Program-made: the position numbers and the translations under genes | Part shown: in pieces, positions 19,269 through 30,100 of the stretch | Layout of the letters: each line of letters begins with the position of its first letter | Position numbering within the stretch: position 1 is the stretch's first letter | The notes under the pieces: generated by a model | Told to the model about the DNA's origin: nothing | Database searches by the model: none | The model's input: only the letters and a program-made list of their open reading frames with translations | NCBI GenBank assembly: GCA_031370625.1 | Contig: JANMQR010000314.1 | Span: forward strand, 1 to 64,000 | Source of the DNA: UKL13-2 sp031370625 | Lineage (GTDB): Bacteria > Pseudomonadota > Gammaproteobacteria > Burkholderiales > Usitatibacteraceae | Length of the DNA: 64,000 nt | Direction: 5' to 3'

Positions 19269-19293
19269 AAACCCCGCAAGGGGTTTTTTGTTT
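19261..19293 (+). terminator. Second copy of the tRNA terminator (33-bp direct repeat)
   Basis: Bases 19261-19293 repeat 19120-19152 exactly, 141 bases downstream, including the CCCC-GCAA-GGGG stem (19272-19283) and the T6 run (19284-19289). It would act as a back-up terminator for the tRNA transcript. Confidence 0.8.
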
Positions 19294-19319
19294 TGTTCGC
19301 TGCGAGGTCTAACGGGTTC

Positions 19320-19365
19320 GCAGAAAAAGCAAAAGGCGCAATCAATGCGCCTTTTGCTTTTCTGC
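19320..19365. terminator. Bidirectional terminator between tRNA and OmpA genes
   Basis: A 12-bp perfect stem GCAAAAGGCGCA / TGCGCCTTTTGC (19329-19340 and 19346-19357) extends outward through GCAGAAAA / TTTTCTGC. A- and T-rich flanks let it work in both directions. A further hairpin CCTCCC-TAGC-GGGAGG lies at 19367-19382, close to the ompA-like stop. Confidence 0.8.
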
Positions 19366-19403
19366 CCCTCCCTAGCGGGAGGCCCTAAAGTTGTTTTGGT
19401 CGA

Positions 19404-20453
19404 CTACTGAACCCGACGCTCAATAATAATTTGTTCTATTTCAACTCGGCGATTTGGTTCAAGACACTTGATCAACGCAGCACGGTTTTTTTCGGTACAC
19501 ATCACTACTGGATTGGCTTCACCACGGCCCTGCGCCTTGGTGCGATTCGCATCGACACCTTTGTTGGTCAAGTAGTTTTTCACGGCGACTGCACGGCGTT
19601 CCGACAAACTCTGGTTGTATTTATCCGAACCCAATCGATCCGCATACCCCGTTATCATCACATTGTTGATGGACGGATTCGCGCTCAGTGCACTCGCAAT
19701 CTCATCCAACTTTGGCTGCGGTGAACGCAATTGGCTACTGTCAAAGGCAAACAATTCAGTTGCAGATAAAGTAATCCGTTCCATTCTTGGCGCAGGTGGC
19801 GGCGGGGTTGGTGCGATCGGCGCTGGCGGTGGTGGGGCTATTTCGCGCACTGGCTCGGGCGCTTGCGCGGTGAGCACAATTGGCGCAGCGGGCTTGTTAA
19901 AGGCGTATGTAAGACCGAGCGTGATGTAATCATTTTTGCTGCGATCAAATCCGAAATTAAACCCGCTCAAATATCCGAACACGCGTCGATAATCAGCCTG
20001 CATCGACCACTGCTCGCTGAATGCAACCTGAAAGCCTGCGCCAGCGTTGAGATATGGCGATGTACGAGTGCGGGTACCAAGTGTCGGCGTGGTGGCGCGG
20101 TCGCGCTCGTAGCCAATTCCAGCGAGTAGAAATGGACGGAATGTTTTTCGCGAAAACATGTATAGCCCATCCACACCCAGCGTTTGCTGCTGGTAGCGAG
20201 AACGATCATTATCTGTGCGCGCAAACGTACCGCCCATTTGCAAATCCCATGAGTCGGAGATCGGTTTACCGAATCGAAGGCCGCCGCCCACGCCATTTTT
20301 ATCGACACCGAAGCGCTTGTCCGCATCCATAATGTTTACGCTCGGCGCGATATACCAAGATGGGTTGTAAAGAGTGGTTTGTGCATGCGCCGATAATCCT
20401 GCGGCACCGCATATTAGTCCGATGACTAAAGTAATTTTGTTCATTTTTTTCAT
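19404..20453 (-). CDS. OmpA family outer-membrane protein
   Basis: The frame is open to 20564, but the ATG at 20453 (MKKMNKITLVIG) is preferred. It follows AGGGCG at suitable spacing and gives a clean signal peptide ending SAHAQ. The protein has about 349 residues. The N-terminal half is an eight-strand OmpA-type barrel (PSWYIAPSVNIMDADKRFG onward). A proline-rich linker (PPPPAPIAPTPPPPAP) follows. The C-terminal OmpA domain has the peptidoglycan-binding signature (NNVMITGYADRLGSDKYN, LSERRAVAVKNYL, GRGEANPV). It ties the outer membrane to the cell wall. It ends against the bidirectional hairpin, so it is probably a single-gene unit. Confidence 0.92.
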   Translation of the reverse strand: MKKMNKITLVIGLICGAAGLSAHAQTTLYNPSWYIAPSVNIMDADKRFGVDKNGVGGGLRFGKPISDSWDLQMGGTFARTDNDRSRYQQQTLGVDGLYMFSRKTFRPFLLAGIGYERDRATTPTLGTRTRTSPYLNAGAGFQVAFSEQWSMQADYRRVFGYLSGFNFGFDRSKNDYITLGLTYAFNKPAAPIVLTAQAPEPVREIAPPPPAPIAPTPPPPAPRMERITLSATELFAFDSSQLRSPQPKLDEIASALSANPSINNVMITGYADRLGSDKYNQSLSERRAVAVKNYLTNKGVDANRTKAQGRGEANPVVMCTEKNRAALIKCLEPNRRVEIEQIIIERRVQ

Positions 20454-20568
20454 ATTCGCCCTATTGGTTTGTGAGGATAATGCTGTTGGAAAAGTTGAGA
20501 TAGATAGAGATGATCTGCGCCGGTTGCGAACGGCGCCAGAGTGGATTAAAGTTGCTTGCAGCAACCGG

Positions 20569-20718
20569 CTAGAGCGGTTTTCGGCCGCTTATCACGCGCA
20601 GCAGCACGACCACAATCGCTACGACCAGCAAGATATGAATAAAGCCGCCGAGAGTGTAGGAAGTTACGAGTCCGAGTAGCCAGAGGATTAACAACACGAC
20701 AGCGATGGTGTAAAGCAT
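20569..20718 (-). CDS. Small lmo0937-type membrane protein (49 aa)
   Basis: The ATG at 20718 is preceded by AGAGG six bases upstream. The sequence starts MLYTIAVVLLILWLLGLVTS and continues with a short TLGGFIHI turn and a second hydrophobic segment, ending RVISGRKPL. This two-helix pattern matches the lmo0937/DUF5670 family of tiny membrane proteins, common beside stress genes. The function of the family is not established. It lies between OmpA (same strand) and the divergent cyclic glucan synthase gene. Confidence 0.85.
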   Translation of the reverse strand: MLYTIAVVLLILWLLGLVTSYTLGGFIHILLVVAIVVVLLRVISGRKPL

Positions 20719-21109
20719 GGTTTGCCTCTTTTGAATTTGGATTGAACGATCAGAACTTCAATCGCTCATGGGTGAAATTTCATATTGCCGCTTTAATTGC
20801 ACGTCCTCTGTTCGCTGTCGCACATTGCGCAAACTTTTGCGCAGCGCTCGTGTCCGGAGATGCAATACCGGCACCAGTATTCCCGCTCACAGTGCGCCGT
20901 CGGCCAGAAAATCTGTGCGCTTCCGCACATACGCTGGCATGCGTAAGGTTTAGTCTTAACGTGTGCATTACCAAGTTCCAAACAAATGCGTGGTTGACTT
21001 CGCGCATCACGCCGCTTAGATAGCCGGATACGCGATGACAAGACGCCAATAGGGCATCTCGGCGTCTCGCCTCCGGTGGGCAATTCAGGCCCTTAAGGAC
21101 ATCGGTAAA
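20719..21109. other. Divergent intergenic region upstream of cyclic glucan synthase
   Basis: About 390 bases between the leftward small membrane protein and the rightward giant synthase. It must hold both promoters, but I could not pick a convincing -35/-10 pair. A Cys-rich minus frame at 20793-21083 is judged a chance frame. Confidence 0.5.
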
Positions 21110-24100
21110 TTGAAAGCAAAAATCAAAACCAGCCGCGCGAAGTTGAGTGAGTGGGCATCCCGCATTGATGCCGACGATGCTGCGGCAAAATATATTTCTG
21201 CCGAAGCACCGCTCCGCGCCGAGCTGTTCAGTGCCGACCAGATGGATCGACACGGTCGATTCCTGGCCAGCTCGCATCAGCTCGCCGCCTGGCGCCGGCC
21301 CGATCAACTTTTGGCCAGGCTGATTGAAAATTACGCGGTGCTCATGTGGGCATGCGGCCTACTCACCAACGCCGTAAAAACAAATCGGCGGATTACGCCG
21401 GCGGGGGAATGGTTGCTCGACAACTTCTATTTGATCGAGGAACAAATTCGCACGGCTAGACGGCATTTCCCAAAAACATACAGCCAGGAATTGCCGGTGC
21501 TGGCCAGTGGCCCGTCAGCAGGTCTGCCGAGGGTATACGACATCGCGCTTGAAGCGATCGCGCACGGCGACGGGCGAGTTGATCCTGAAAGCCTTAACCG
21601 ATTTATTGAGGCCTATCAAAAGGGCGCTGATCTAAAGTTGGGCGAACTGTGGGCCATCCCCATCATGTTGCGGCTTGCGTTGATCGAAAACCTTCGGCGT
21701 GTCGGCGCCCGCGTCGCAGCCGGGATGCTGGATCGCAATGAAGCCGACACCTGGGCAGACCAGATGATCAAGACTGCCGAAGAGGATCCGAAAAGTCTTA
21801 TCCTTGTTATCGCCGATATGGCGCGTTCGAACCCACCGATGGTCAGCTCGTTTGTTGCTGAACTCGCGCGTCGACTTCAAGGCCACAGCTCCGCGCTCGC
21901 TCTGCCGCTAACCTGGATCGAGCAACGACTTTCGGAAACCGGATTAACGATTGAGCAGCTGGTGCAGTCGGAAACACAAAGCCTTGCAGCGAATCAGGTT
22001 TCCATTAGCAACAGTATTGGCAGCCTGCGCTTTCTTGGTGCCATGGACTGGCGCGAGTTCGTGGAGTCAATGAGCAGCGTTGAACATAAACTTCGCGAAG
22101 ACCCCAGCAACATTTACGCAAAAATGAATTTTGCGACGCGTGATAGGTATCGACACGTTATTGAAAAGGTAGCAAAACGAAGCAGGCTCTCTGAAAAAGA
22201 TGTCGCGCGCAAAGCCGTGCAACTCGCGTTTCTAGCGGCCGCAAAACCGCGACACGCCGCAAGCGAACGTGAATCGCATGTCGGCTTCTACCTTGTTGAT
22301 AAAGGACTTCCACAGCTTGAACACGCGGTGGAGGCTCGTGTATCCGCCTTGGAAGCGATACGCCGTTTCGATCAGTTGGCTGAGCGCTTTCCGTTTCCAC
22401 TCTATTTCGGTGCCAGTGCTGTATTGACGATAGCCATTTCTGTTGGGCTGTTCCAGATTGCAAACGCTAGCAATTTTGCCCTAGCATTTGTAGTTCTCAT
22501 GATCGCTGCAATGCTACTGGGCGCGAGTCAATTGGCCGTATCGCTCACCAACTGGCTTGCAACCTTGATTGCCGCACCTGTCTTACTGCCGCGAATGGAT
22601 TTTTCGAAAGGCATACCGTCCGAATCGCGCACGCTGGTCGTGGTGCCCACGATGCTCTCGAATATTCACGGAGCAGAGGCGCTCATCGAAGCGCTGGAGG
22701 TGCGGTTCCTCGCCAATCGTGACCACAATCTTCATTTCGGCTTGCTGACCGATTTTCCCGACGCAGCGACCGAATCGCTATCCGGAGACGAGAGCATATT
22801 GGCGTTTGTGCGCACCGCAATAGATGCATTGAACGACAAATACGGCATTGAGAGAGAGGACAAGTTTTACCTGTTTCACCGCCCACGCCGCTGGAATGAG
22901 CACGAGAAAGTCTGGATGGGGTATGAGCGCAAACGTGGCAAGTTGGCAGACTTGAATAATCTTTTGCGGTTCGGCAAAACGGAACCCTTCTCGCTGATAC
23001 TTGGTGACAGCAATTTCTTGCGAGACGTGAAATACGTTATTACGCTGGACACCGATACTCAGCTGCCGCGCGACGCAGCGCGTGAACTGGTAGCGACGAT
23101 GTCTCACCCGTTGAATCGCGCGCAATTGCCGATTCCCGAAAAGGCAACCGACAAATCCAACGCAGAAAATTCCCGCAGCATCGCGCCGCTCAGAAATGGA
23201 TATGGCATTTTGCAACCGCGTGTTTCCGTAAGCTTGCCCAGCACCAACCGATCACGCTATGCACAGCTTTATGGCAGCGAGCCTGGCTTGGATCCCTACA
23301 CGCGTGCCGTCTCCGACGTGTACCAGGATCTGTTTGAAGAGGGTTCATTTATTGGCAAGGGCATTTACGATGTTGCGGCTTTTGAAGAAGCGGTGAAAGA
23401 TCGATTCCCTGACAATCGAATCCTGAGCCACGACTTGCTGGAGGGTTGTTACGCGCGCGCCGGATTGTTGAGCGATGTTGAATTCTACGAAGACTATCCG
23501 TCGAGCTATAGCGCCGATGTAAGCCGCCGCCATCGCTGGATACGTGGCGATTGGCAAATCGCATCGTGGCTTTTCTCCCGCGTGCCACGCAAGCAATTTG
23601 CGGGTGAAAGTAAAAGTGCACGAACAAAAAATCTGTTATCCGCATTATCTCAATGGAAAATTTTCGACAATTTGCGCCGCAGCCTCGTCCCAGCCGCAAT
23701 GATGCTGTTATTCGTCGCGGGCTGGGTCACTGTGCCAGCGGTCGCGTTGTGGACTCTCGCGGTGTTGAGCATTTTGTTTCTACCGATGATTGCCACGTCG
23801 AGCTTGAGCTTGGCGAAAAAGCCGAAAGACGTGCTCTTTCGTCAGCATGTTTCCGAAGTCGGGCAGTCTGTTGCACGACAGATACTGCAAACGCTCTTTG
23901 CCTTAGCCACGCTACCCTACGAGGCGGCCTTCAGCCTCGACGCGATCATTCGTACCTCGCTGCGCGTGTTGTTCACAAAGCATCGTCTGCTCGAATGGAA
24001 ACCTGCGAGCGGGCCCGAGCAACGCACGGCGAAAATGGGCCTTACACAGCTGTTAGCAACCTTTCGAAGCATGTGGGTCTCTCCGGCAACGGCCATCTTT

Positions 24101-27100
24101 GTCGGGCTCTATCTCGGCTCTCAGCGACCGCTGGTACTTGCGATTGCGGCTCCTGTGCTTTTTCTGTGGCTGGTCGCACCGGCAATTGCTTGGTGGGTCA
24201 GTCGACCGCTTGACCGGCGTCCCGCACAGCTTGATCTCGCACAAACTAGATTTCTGCGCGCCCTCACCAGGCGAACATGGCGCTTTTTCGAGAGGTTTGT
24301 ATCGCGCGAGGACAACTGGCTGCCCCCGGACAACTATCAGGAGCATCCTGCGGCAGTGGTGGCGCATCGCACTTCACCGACTAATATCGGGATGGCACTT
24401 CTGGCGAATTTAAGCGCGTACGACTTCGCGTACATCACTACGGGTACGCTCGTGGAGAGAACCGAAAATACGCTTGCGTCGATGCTGAAACTGGATCGAT
24501 ATCAGGGCCACTTTTATAACTGGTATGACACGATTACATTACGCCCGTTAGCCCCGCTCTATGTGTCGACAGTTGATAGCGGAAACTTGTGCGGACATCT
24601 GCTCACGTTACGACCAGGTTTGCTTCAACTTGCGGAACAAAAAATTCTCAGCCCAAGACTATTTGAAGGGCTTGCCGACGCCTTGGAAAACTTGATGAGC
24701 GCGCCCGAGACGACTGAGGCCGTTTCCATGCAGACGCCAACGCCAACACCAACCACTACAGCACCCTCCATCGACGACGCTGCCGACGGTGCAAATCAAG
24801 CGGCCTCACGAAATCCAGCCGCGCCGCGTTCGCCGATCTACACCCCGCTTCTGCTGCAACTCAAGCGCGATATCGAATCCGCGTGCGATGCGAATCCGAT
24901 AACCGCAAGCGCTGTCAAATCTTGGCTCGAAAGAATTATTCGCACTGCTACTAGGCTCGTGCATGAGAGCGGCGATCGACGCGCCGATGCGACCGGTTCG
25001 TTCGTCGCCCAATCGCCAGCGAATCTCGCGCGTTTGGCACTGGAGGCTCGCACGCCAAAGGGGGAAGATGGCGCGAGCACAACCACCACAAGACAAACCG
25101 AATTTACGTGGTGGGCGAATGCGATCAGACTGCAGTGCGATGATGCGCTCAATGAACTGGCGTGGCTGATGCCGTGGATCCATTTTCCCGGTGCCTTGGA
25201 GAACTCAGAGAACTCAAACAACTCAGAGAACTCAATAGATCACCTTTTCAATAGCGCAGACGTTGCTTTCAGCCTGGAACGCATTCCCACCTTGCAGCAA
25301 ATCTCGCGGCTTCACGACTCTCTTCTCCAGCATCTGCGGCCCTCTCCAGACAAAAGTGCTTCAAACGCCGCGCTGCTCGCGGAGATCATGTCGCTAGTCG
25401 CTCTTGCGAGTACGCGCGCAAAAGAGAGAATTGCAAAAATCGACCTGCTAGCACGACAGGTGGGCGACCTTGCGCTGGTGGATTACAGCTTTCTATACGA
25501 CACCACCCAACAGCTCATGACCGTGGGATATAACGTGGAGCAGCATCGCATTGATACCGGGCGTTATGACCTCCTTGCTTCCGAAGCGAGGCTCGCCAGT
25601 TTTGTGGCTATTGCACAGGGAAAAATTCCGCAAGAGAGCTGGTTCGCTCTGGGGCGCAATCTGACGACTGCGGGCGGCGAGGCCATCCTGCTGTCGTGGA
25701 GCGGGTCAATGTTTGAATATTTGATGCCAACGTTGGTGATGCCCGCTTATCAAAACACATTACTGGATCAAACCTGTGTCGCTGCTGTTAAACGGCAGAT
25801 CGCCTACGGCAATATGCGCGGTGTCCCGTGGGGTATTTCCGAATCCGGCTACAACGCAGTCGACACCAGCCTCAACTATCAATACCGCGCATTCGGCGTG
25901 CCTGGTCTGGGTCTTAAACGCGGATTGTCTGATGATCTGGTGATAGCGCCCTACGCGTCAGCACTCGCGCTGATGGTGATGCCGGAGGCAGCGTGCGAAA
26001 ATCTTCAGCGTCTCGATGACGACGGCGTGATGGGGCGATATGGCATGTATGAAGCAGTGGACTTTACGCCCGCGCGCTTGCCGCGTGGTCAATCGTCGGC
26101 CGTGGTGCGCTCGTTCATGGCACATCATCAAGGCATGAGTTTGCTTTCTTTCGCCTATGTGCTGCTCGATCAGCCGATGCAAAAGCGTTTCGAATCCGAC
26201 CCGCAATTTCAGGCAACAACGTTGTTGCTGCAAGAGCGCATCCCGGCTGCAACATCTTTCCACATTCACGCGCCCGAGCTATCGGACGTCAGCGCAACCG
26301 CCATCGGCCCGGTCATGCCGATGCGTGTGCTGCGCAGCCCGCACACGCCCACACCTGAAGTGCAACTGCTCTCCAACGGCCGATATCACGTCATGGTCAC
26401 CAATGCCGGTGGTGGTTACACCCGCTGGAAAGAATTCGGCGTAACGCGCTGGCACGAAGATGGCACGCGCGACAACTGGGGCGCATTCTGCTACATCCGC
26501 GACGTGGCAAGCGGACAATTCTGGTCCACCGCCCATCAGCCGACGCTCAAGGCTGCCGACACCTATGAAGCCATTTTCACGGAAGGCCGAGTTGAGTTTC
26601 GCCGCCGTGACGGCGACTACGAAACGCACACCGAAATTGTAGTTTCGCCGGAAGACGACATAGAGTTACGCCGAACCAGCATCAGCAATCGATCACGCGT
26701 ACGTCGAACCATTGAGATCACCAGCTACGCTGAAGTGGTGCTTGCGGTGCCCGCCGCCGATGCATTGCATCCCGCGTTCAGTAATTTATTTGTGCAGACA
26801 GAAATTGTTCGGGATCGACAAGCGATCCTGTGCACCCGCAGGCCGCGCGCAGAACACGAGCAAGTGCCCTGCATGTTTCATCTGATGGCCGCGCACAACG
26901 CCGAAGTGATTCATGTTTCATATGAGACAGACCGCATCCGCTTCATCGGGCGCACGCGCGGCATTGACTCGCCAGTCGCCATGAGCGAGGCAGGTGCGCT
27001 GTCAGGTAGCGAAGGCTCAGTGCTTGACCCGATAGTGTCGATTCGCTATCGAATCACCATCGAGCCCGAGCAAACCGCGACGATTGACGTCGTGTCCGGT

Positions 27101-30100
27101 ATGTCCGATACCCGCGATGGCGCCTATGCGCTCGCCGACAAGTATCGTGATCGTCGGTTGGCTGACCGGGTTTTTGATCTCGCCTGGACCCATAGCTGGG
27201 TCAACCTTCGCCAAATTAATGCCACTGAATCCGACGCGCAGCTTTATGGCCGTTTGGCCGGCTCCATCATTTACGCGAATCCTGGCATGCGAGCAGATGC
27301 GGGCGTGTTGTTGCGCAATCTGCGCGGCCAATCGGGACTATGGGGTTATGCCATTTCCGGTGATCTGCCGATCGTGCTGTTGCAAATTACTGACATGGCC
27401 AACATCGAGTTGGTGCGTCAGCTTGTACAAGCACACGCCTACTGGCGGCTGAAAGGTTTGGCGGTAGATCTTGTTATCTGGAATGAGGATCACGCCGGTT
27501 ACCGGCAGCTTCTGCATGAACAAATCATGGATCTGATCGCGGCTGGCATTGAGGCAAACCAAACTGATCGACCAGGCGGTATTTTTGTCAGGGCAGCGGA
27601 GCATATTTCCGCTGAAGATCGGACACTGTTTCAGACCGTTGCGCGCGTGATCATTGCCGACACGCGTGGCACGCTGGCCGAGCAGGTCAATCGTCGTTCG
27701 CTAAATGAGAAGTTTGCGGACAGGCCGAAGGACAATCAGAGGGACAAAGCGAAGGATCCCCGCGACCGCGACAAATATCCACCAAAACTCGTGCCAATCG
27801 CACCGGGTGCGACGAAACGCAACGAGTCGATGCCGCGCGCTTCAACAGGATTGACTCCGGTTGACGAAACGCTTCAACTGTTCAATGGCTTTGGTGGGTT
27901 CAGTGCAGATGGTCGTGAATATGTCATCAGAACCTCAACCGAGCAGCTCGATGAGGTCGCAACGCGCGCTCAAACCACACCCGCACCATGGTCAAATGTC
28001 ATCGCGAACGCGCAGTTTGGCACCGTGATTTCTGAAGCGGGTGCGGCCTACACATGGAGCGAAAACGCACACGAGTTTCGTCTGACTCCGTGGGGTGATG
28101 ACCCTGTGACCGACTCAAGCGGTGAAGCGTTTTATGTTCGTGATGACGAAAGCGGCGCGTTCTTTTCGCCCACGCCCCTACCCGCTGGCGGTCCGGGCGC
28201 ATACGTGACCCGCCATGGATTCGGCTACAGCATTTTTGAGCACGAAGAGGATGGCATTCGATCAGAAATGACCGTACACGTTGATCTCGACGCGCCCATT
28301 AAATTCTCCACGCTGAAAGTGCGCAACATTTCTGGACGCCCTCGCCGAATGAGTGCGACCGGATTCGTCGAATGGGTGTTGGGTGATCTTCGCGCAAAAT
28401 CTGCCATGCATATCGTCACCGAAATCGAGGCGGCCAGCGGCGCTCTGTGCGCGCGCAATGCGTACAGCACGGAGTTCGGCAACCGCATTGTGTTTTTTGA
28501 CGCAGGCGATTCCACCGGCCTTGCCAACGCGTCAGTCAGCGCTGACCGGGTCGAATTTATCGGCCGCAATTCCACCCTCAAAAAACCGGCCGCCATGCGC
28601 CGCATTCGACTATCCAACAAAGTTGGCGCAGGCCTCGACCCATGCGCAGCGATTCAAATACCGTTTGACCTAGCCGATGGCGAAGAGCGGGAAATTACGT
28701 TCAGACTGGGCACAGCGGGCCGCCATGGCAGTGACGATATAAGTGCCACCATTCAGCGTCTGCGCAGCAAAGATGAAGTCCGCGCGTCGCTCAAGAATGT
28801 GCGCGACTATTGGGCAAAAACGCTCACCGTGGTTCAAGTCGACACCCCCGATGCGGCGCTCAATGTGCTGGCCAACGGCTGGCTCGTTTACCAGACCTTG
28901 GCCTGCCGGCTCTGGGCGCGCAGCGGATACTACCAATCAGGTGGCGCGTACGGTTTCCGCGATCAACTGCAAGACACCATGGCGTTGATTCACAGCGAGC
29001 CGCGCTTGGTGCGCGAGCATTTGCTGCGCAGCGCATCGCGACAATTTCTGGAGGGCGATGTGCAGCACTGGTGGCATCCCCCGTCAGGCCGTGGCGTGCG
29101 CACGCGTTGCTCGGATGACTTTCTGTGGTTACCACAGGCCGCTTGTCGTTATGTGTTGGCCACCGGAGATGTCGGTGTGCTCAACGAATCGATACACTTC
29201 CTTGAGGGTCGTCAGGTTAATCCGGAAGACGATTCCTACTACGATCTGCCAACGCGCTCGGATACCAAAGGCACGCTCTATCAACACTGTGTTCGCGCGA
29301 TCGAACGCGGGCTCAGTTTCGGCGAACGAGGCCTGCCGCTGATGGGTTCCGGCGATTGGAACGATGGCATGAATCTGGTCGGCATGCAGGGCAAAGGCGA
29401 GAGTGTCTGGTTGGGGTTTTTCCTCTATGACACGATGGTGCGATTCGAGCGGCTGGCGCGGGCACACGGCGATGCGAAATTTGCAGATCGCTGCAAGACA
29501 GAATCAGAACAACTCCAGCGTAATCTCAACCTGCATGGCTGGGACGGCGGCTGGTTCCGGCGCGCTTACTTTGATGACGGCACGCCATTGGGCTCCAGCG
29601 CCAACGCTGAATGTCGGATTGATTCGATTGCGCAAAGCTGGTCAGTGCTTTCTGGTGCAGGCGATCCGGCGCGATCACTCACCGCGATGAACGCGCTGGA
29701 TAAGCACCTCGTGCGCCGCGTCGATAAGCTGATTCAGCTGCTGGATCCGCCATTCGATACATCAACACTTAACCCCGGTTACATCAAGGGCTACGTGCCA
29801 GGCGTGCGCGAGAACGGTGGCCAGTACACACACGGTGCGGTGTGGGCAGCGATGGCATTTGCCAAGCTCGGTGATGGCGCGCGCGCATGGGATTTGTTCA
29901 ACATGATCAATCCCGTCAATCATGCCACCACCGCCACCGACGTCGCGATCTACAAAGTGGAGCCGTATGTAATTGCCGCCGACGTTTACGGCGTCGCACC
30001 CCACACCGGGCGCGGCGGCTGGACCTGGTATACCGGCTCGGCGGGTTGGATGTACCGACTTATTCTGGAGTCATTGCTGGGAATACAAGTTGAAGCAAAC

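Noticed and set aside
20793..21083. Cys-rich minus-strand frame upstream of the glucan synthase
   Set aside because: No ribosome site, no known Cys motif order, and it lies over the likely promoter region of a divergent gene pair.
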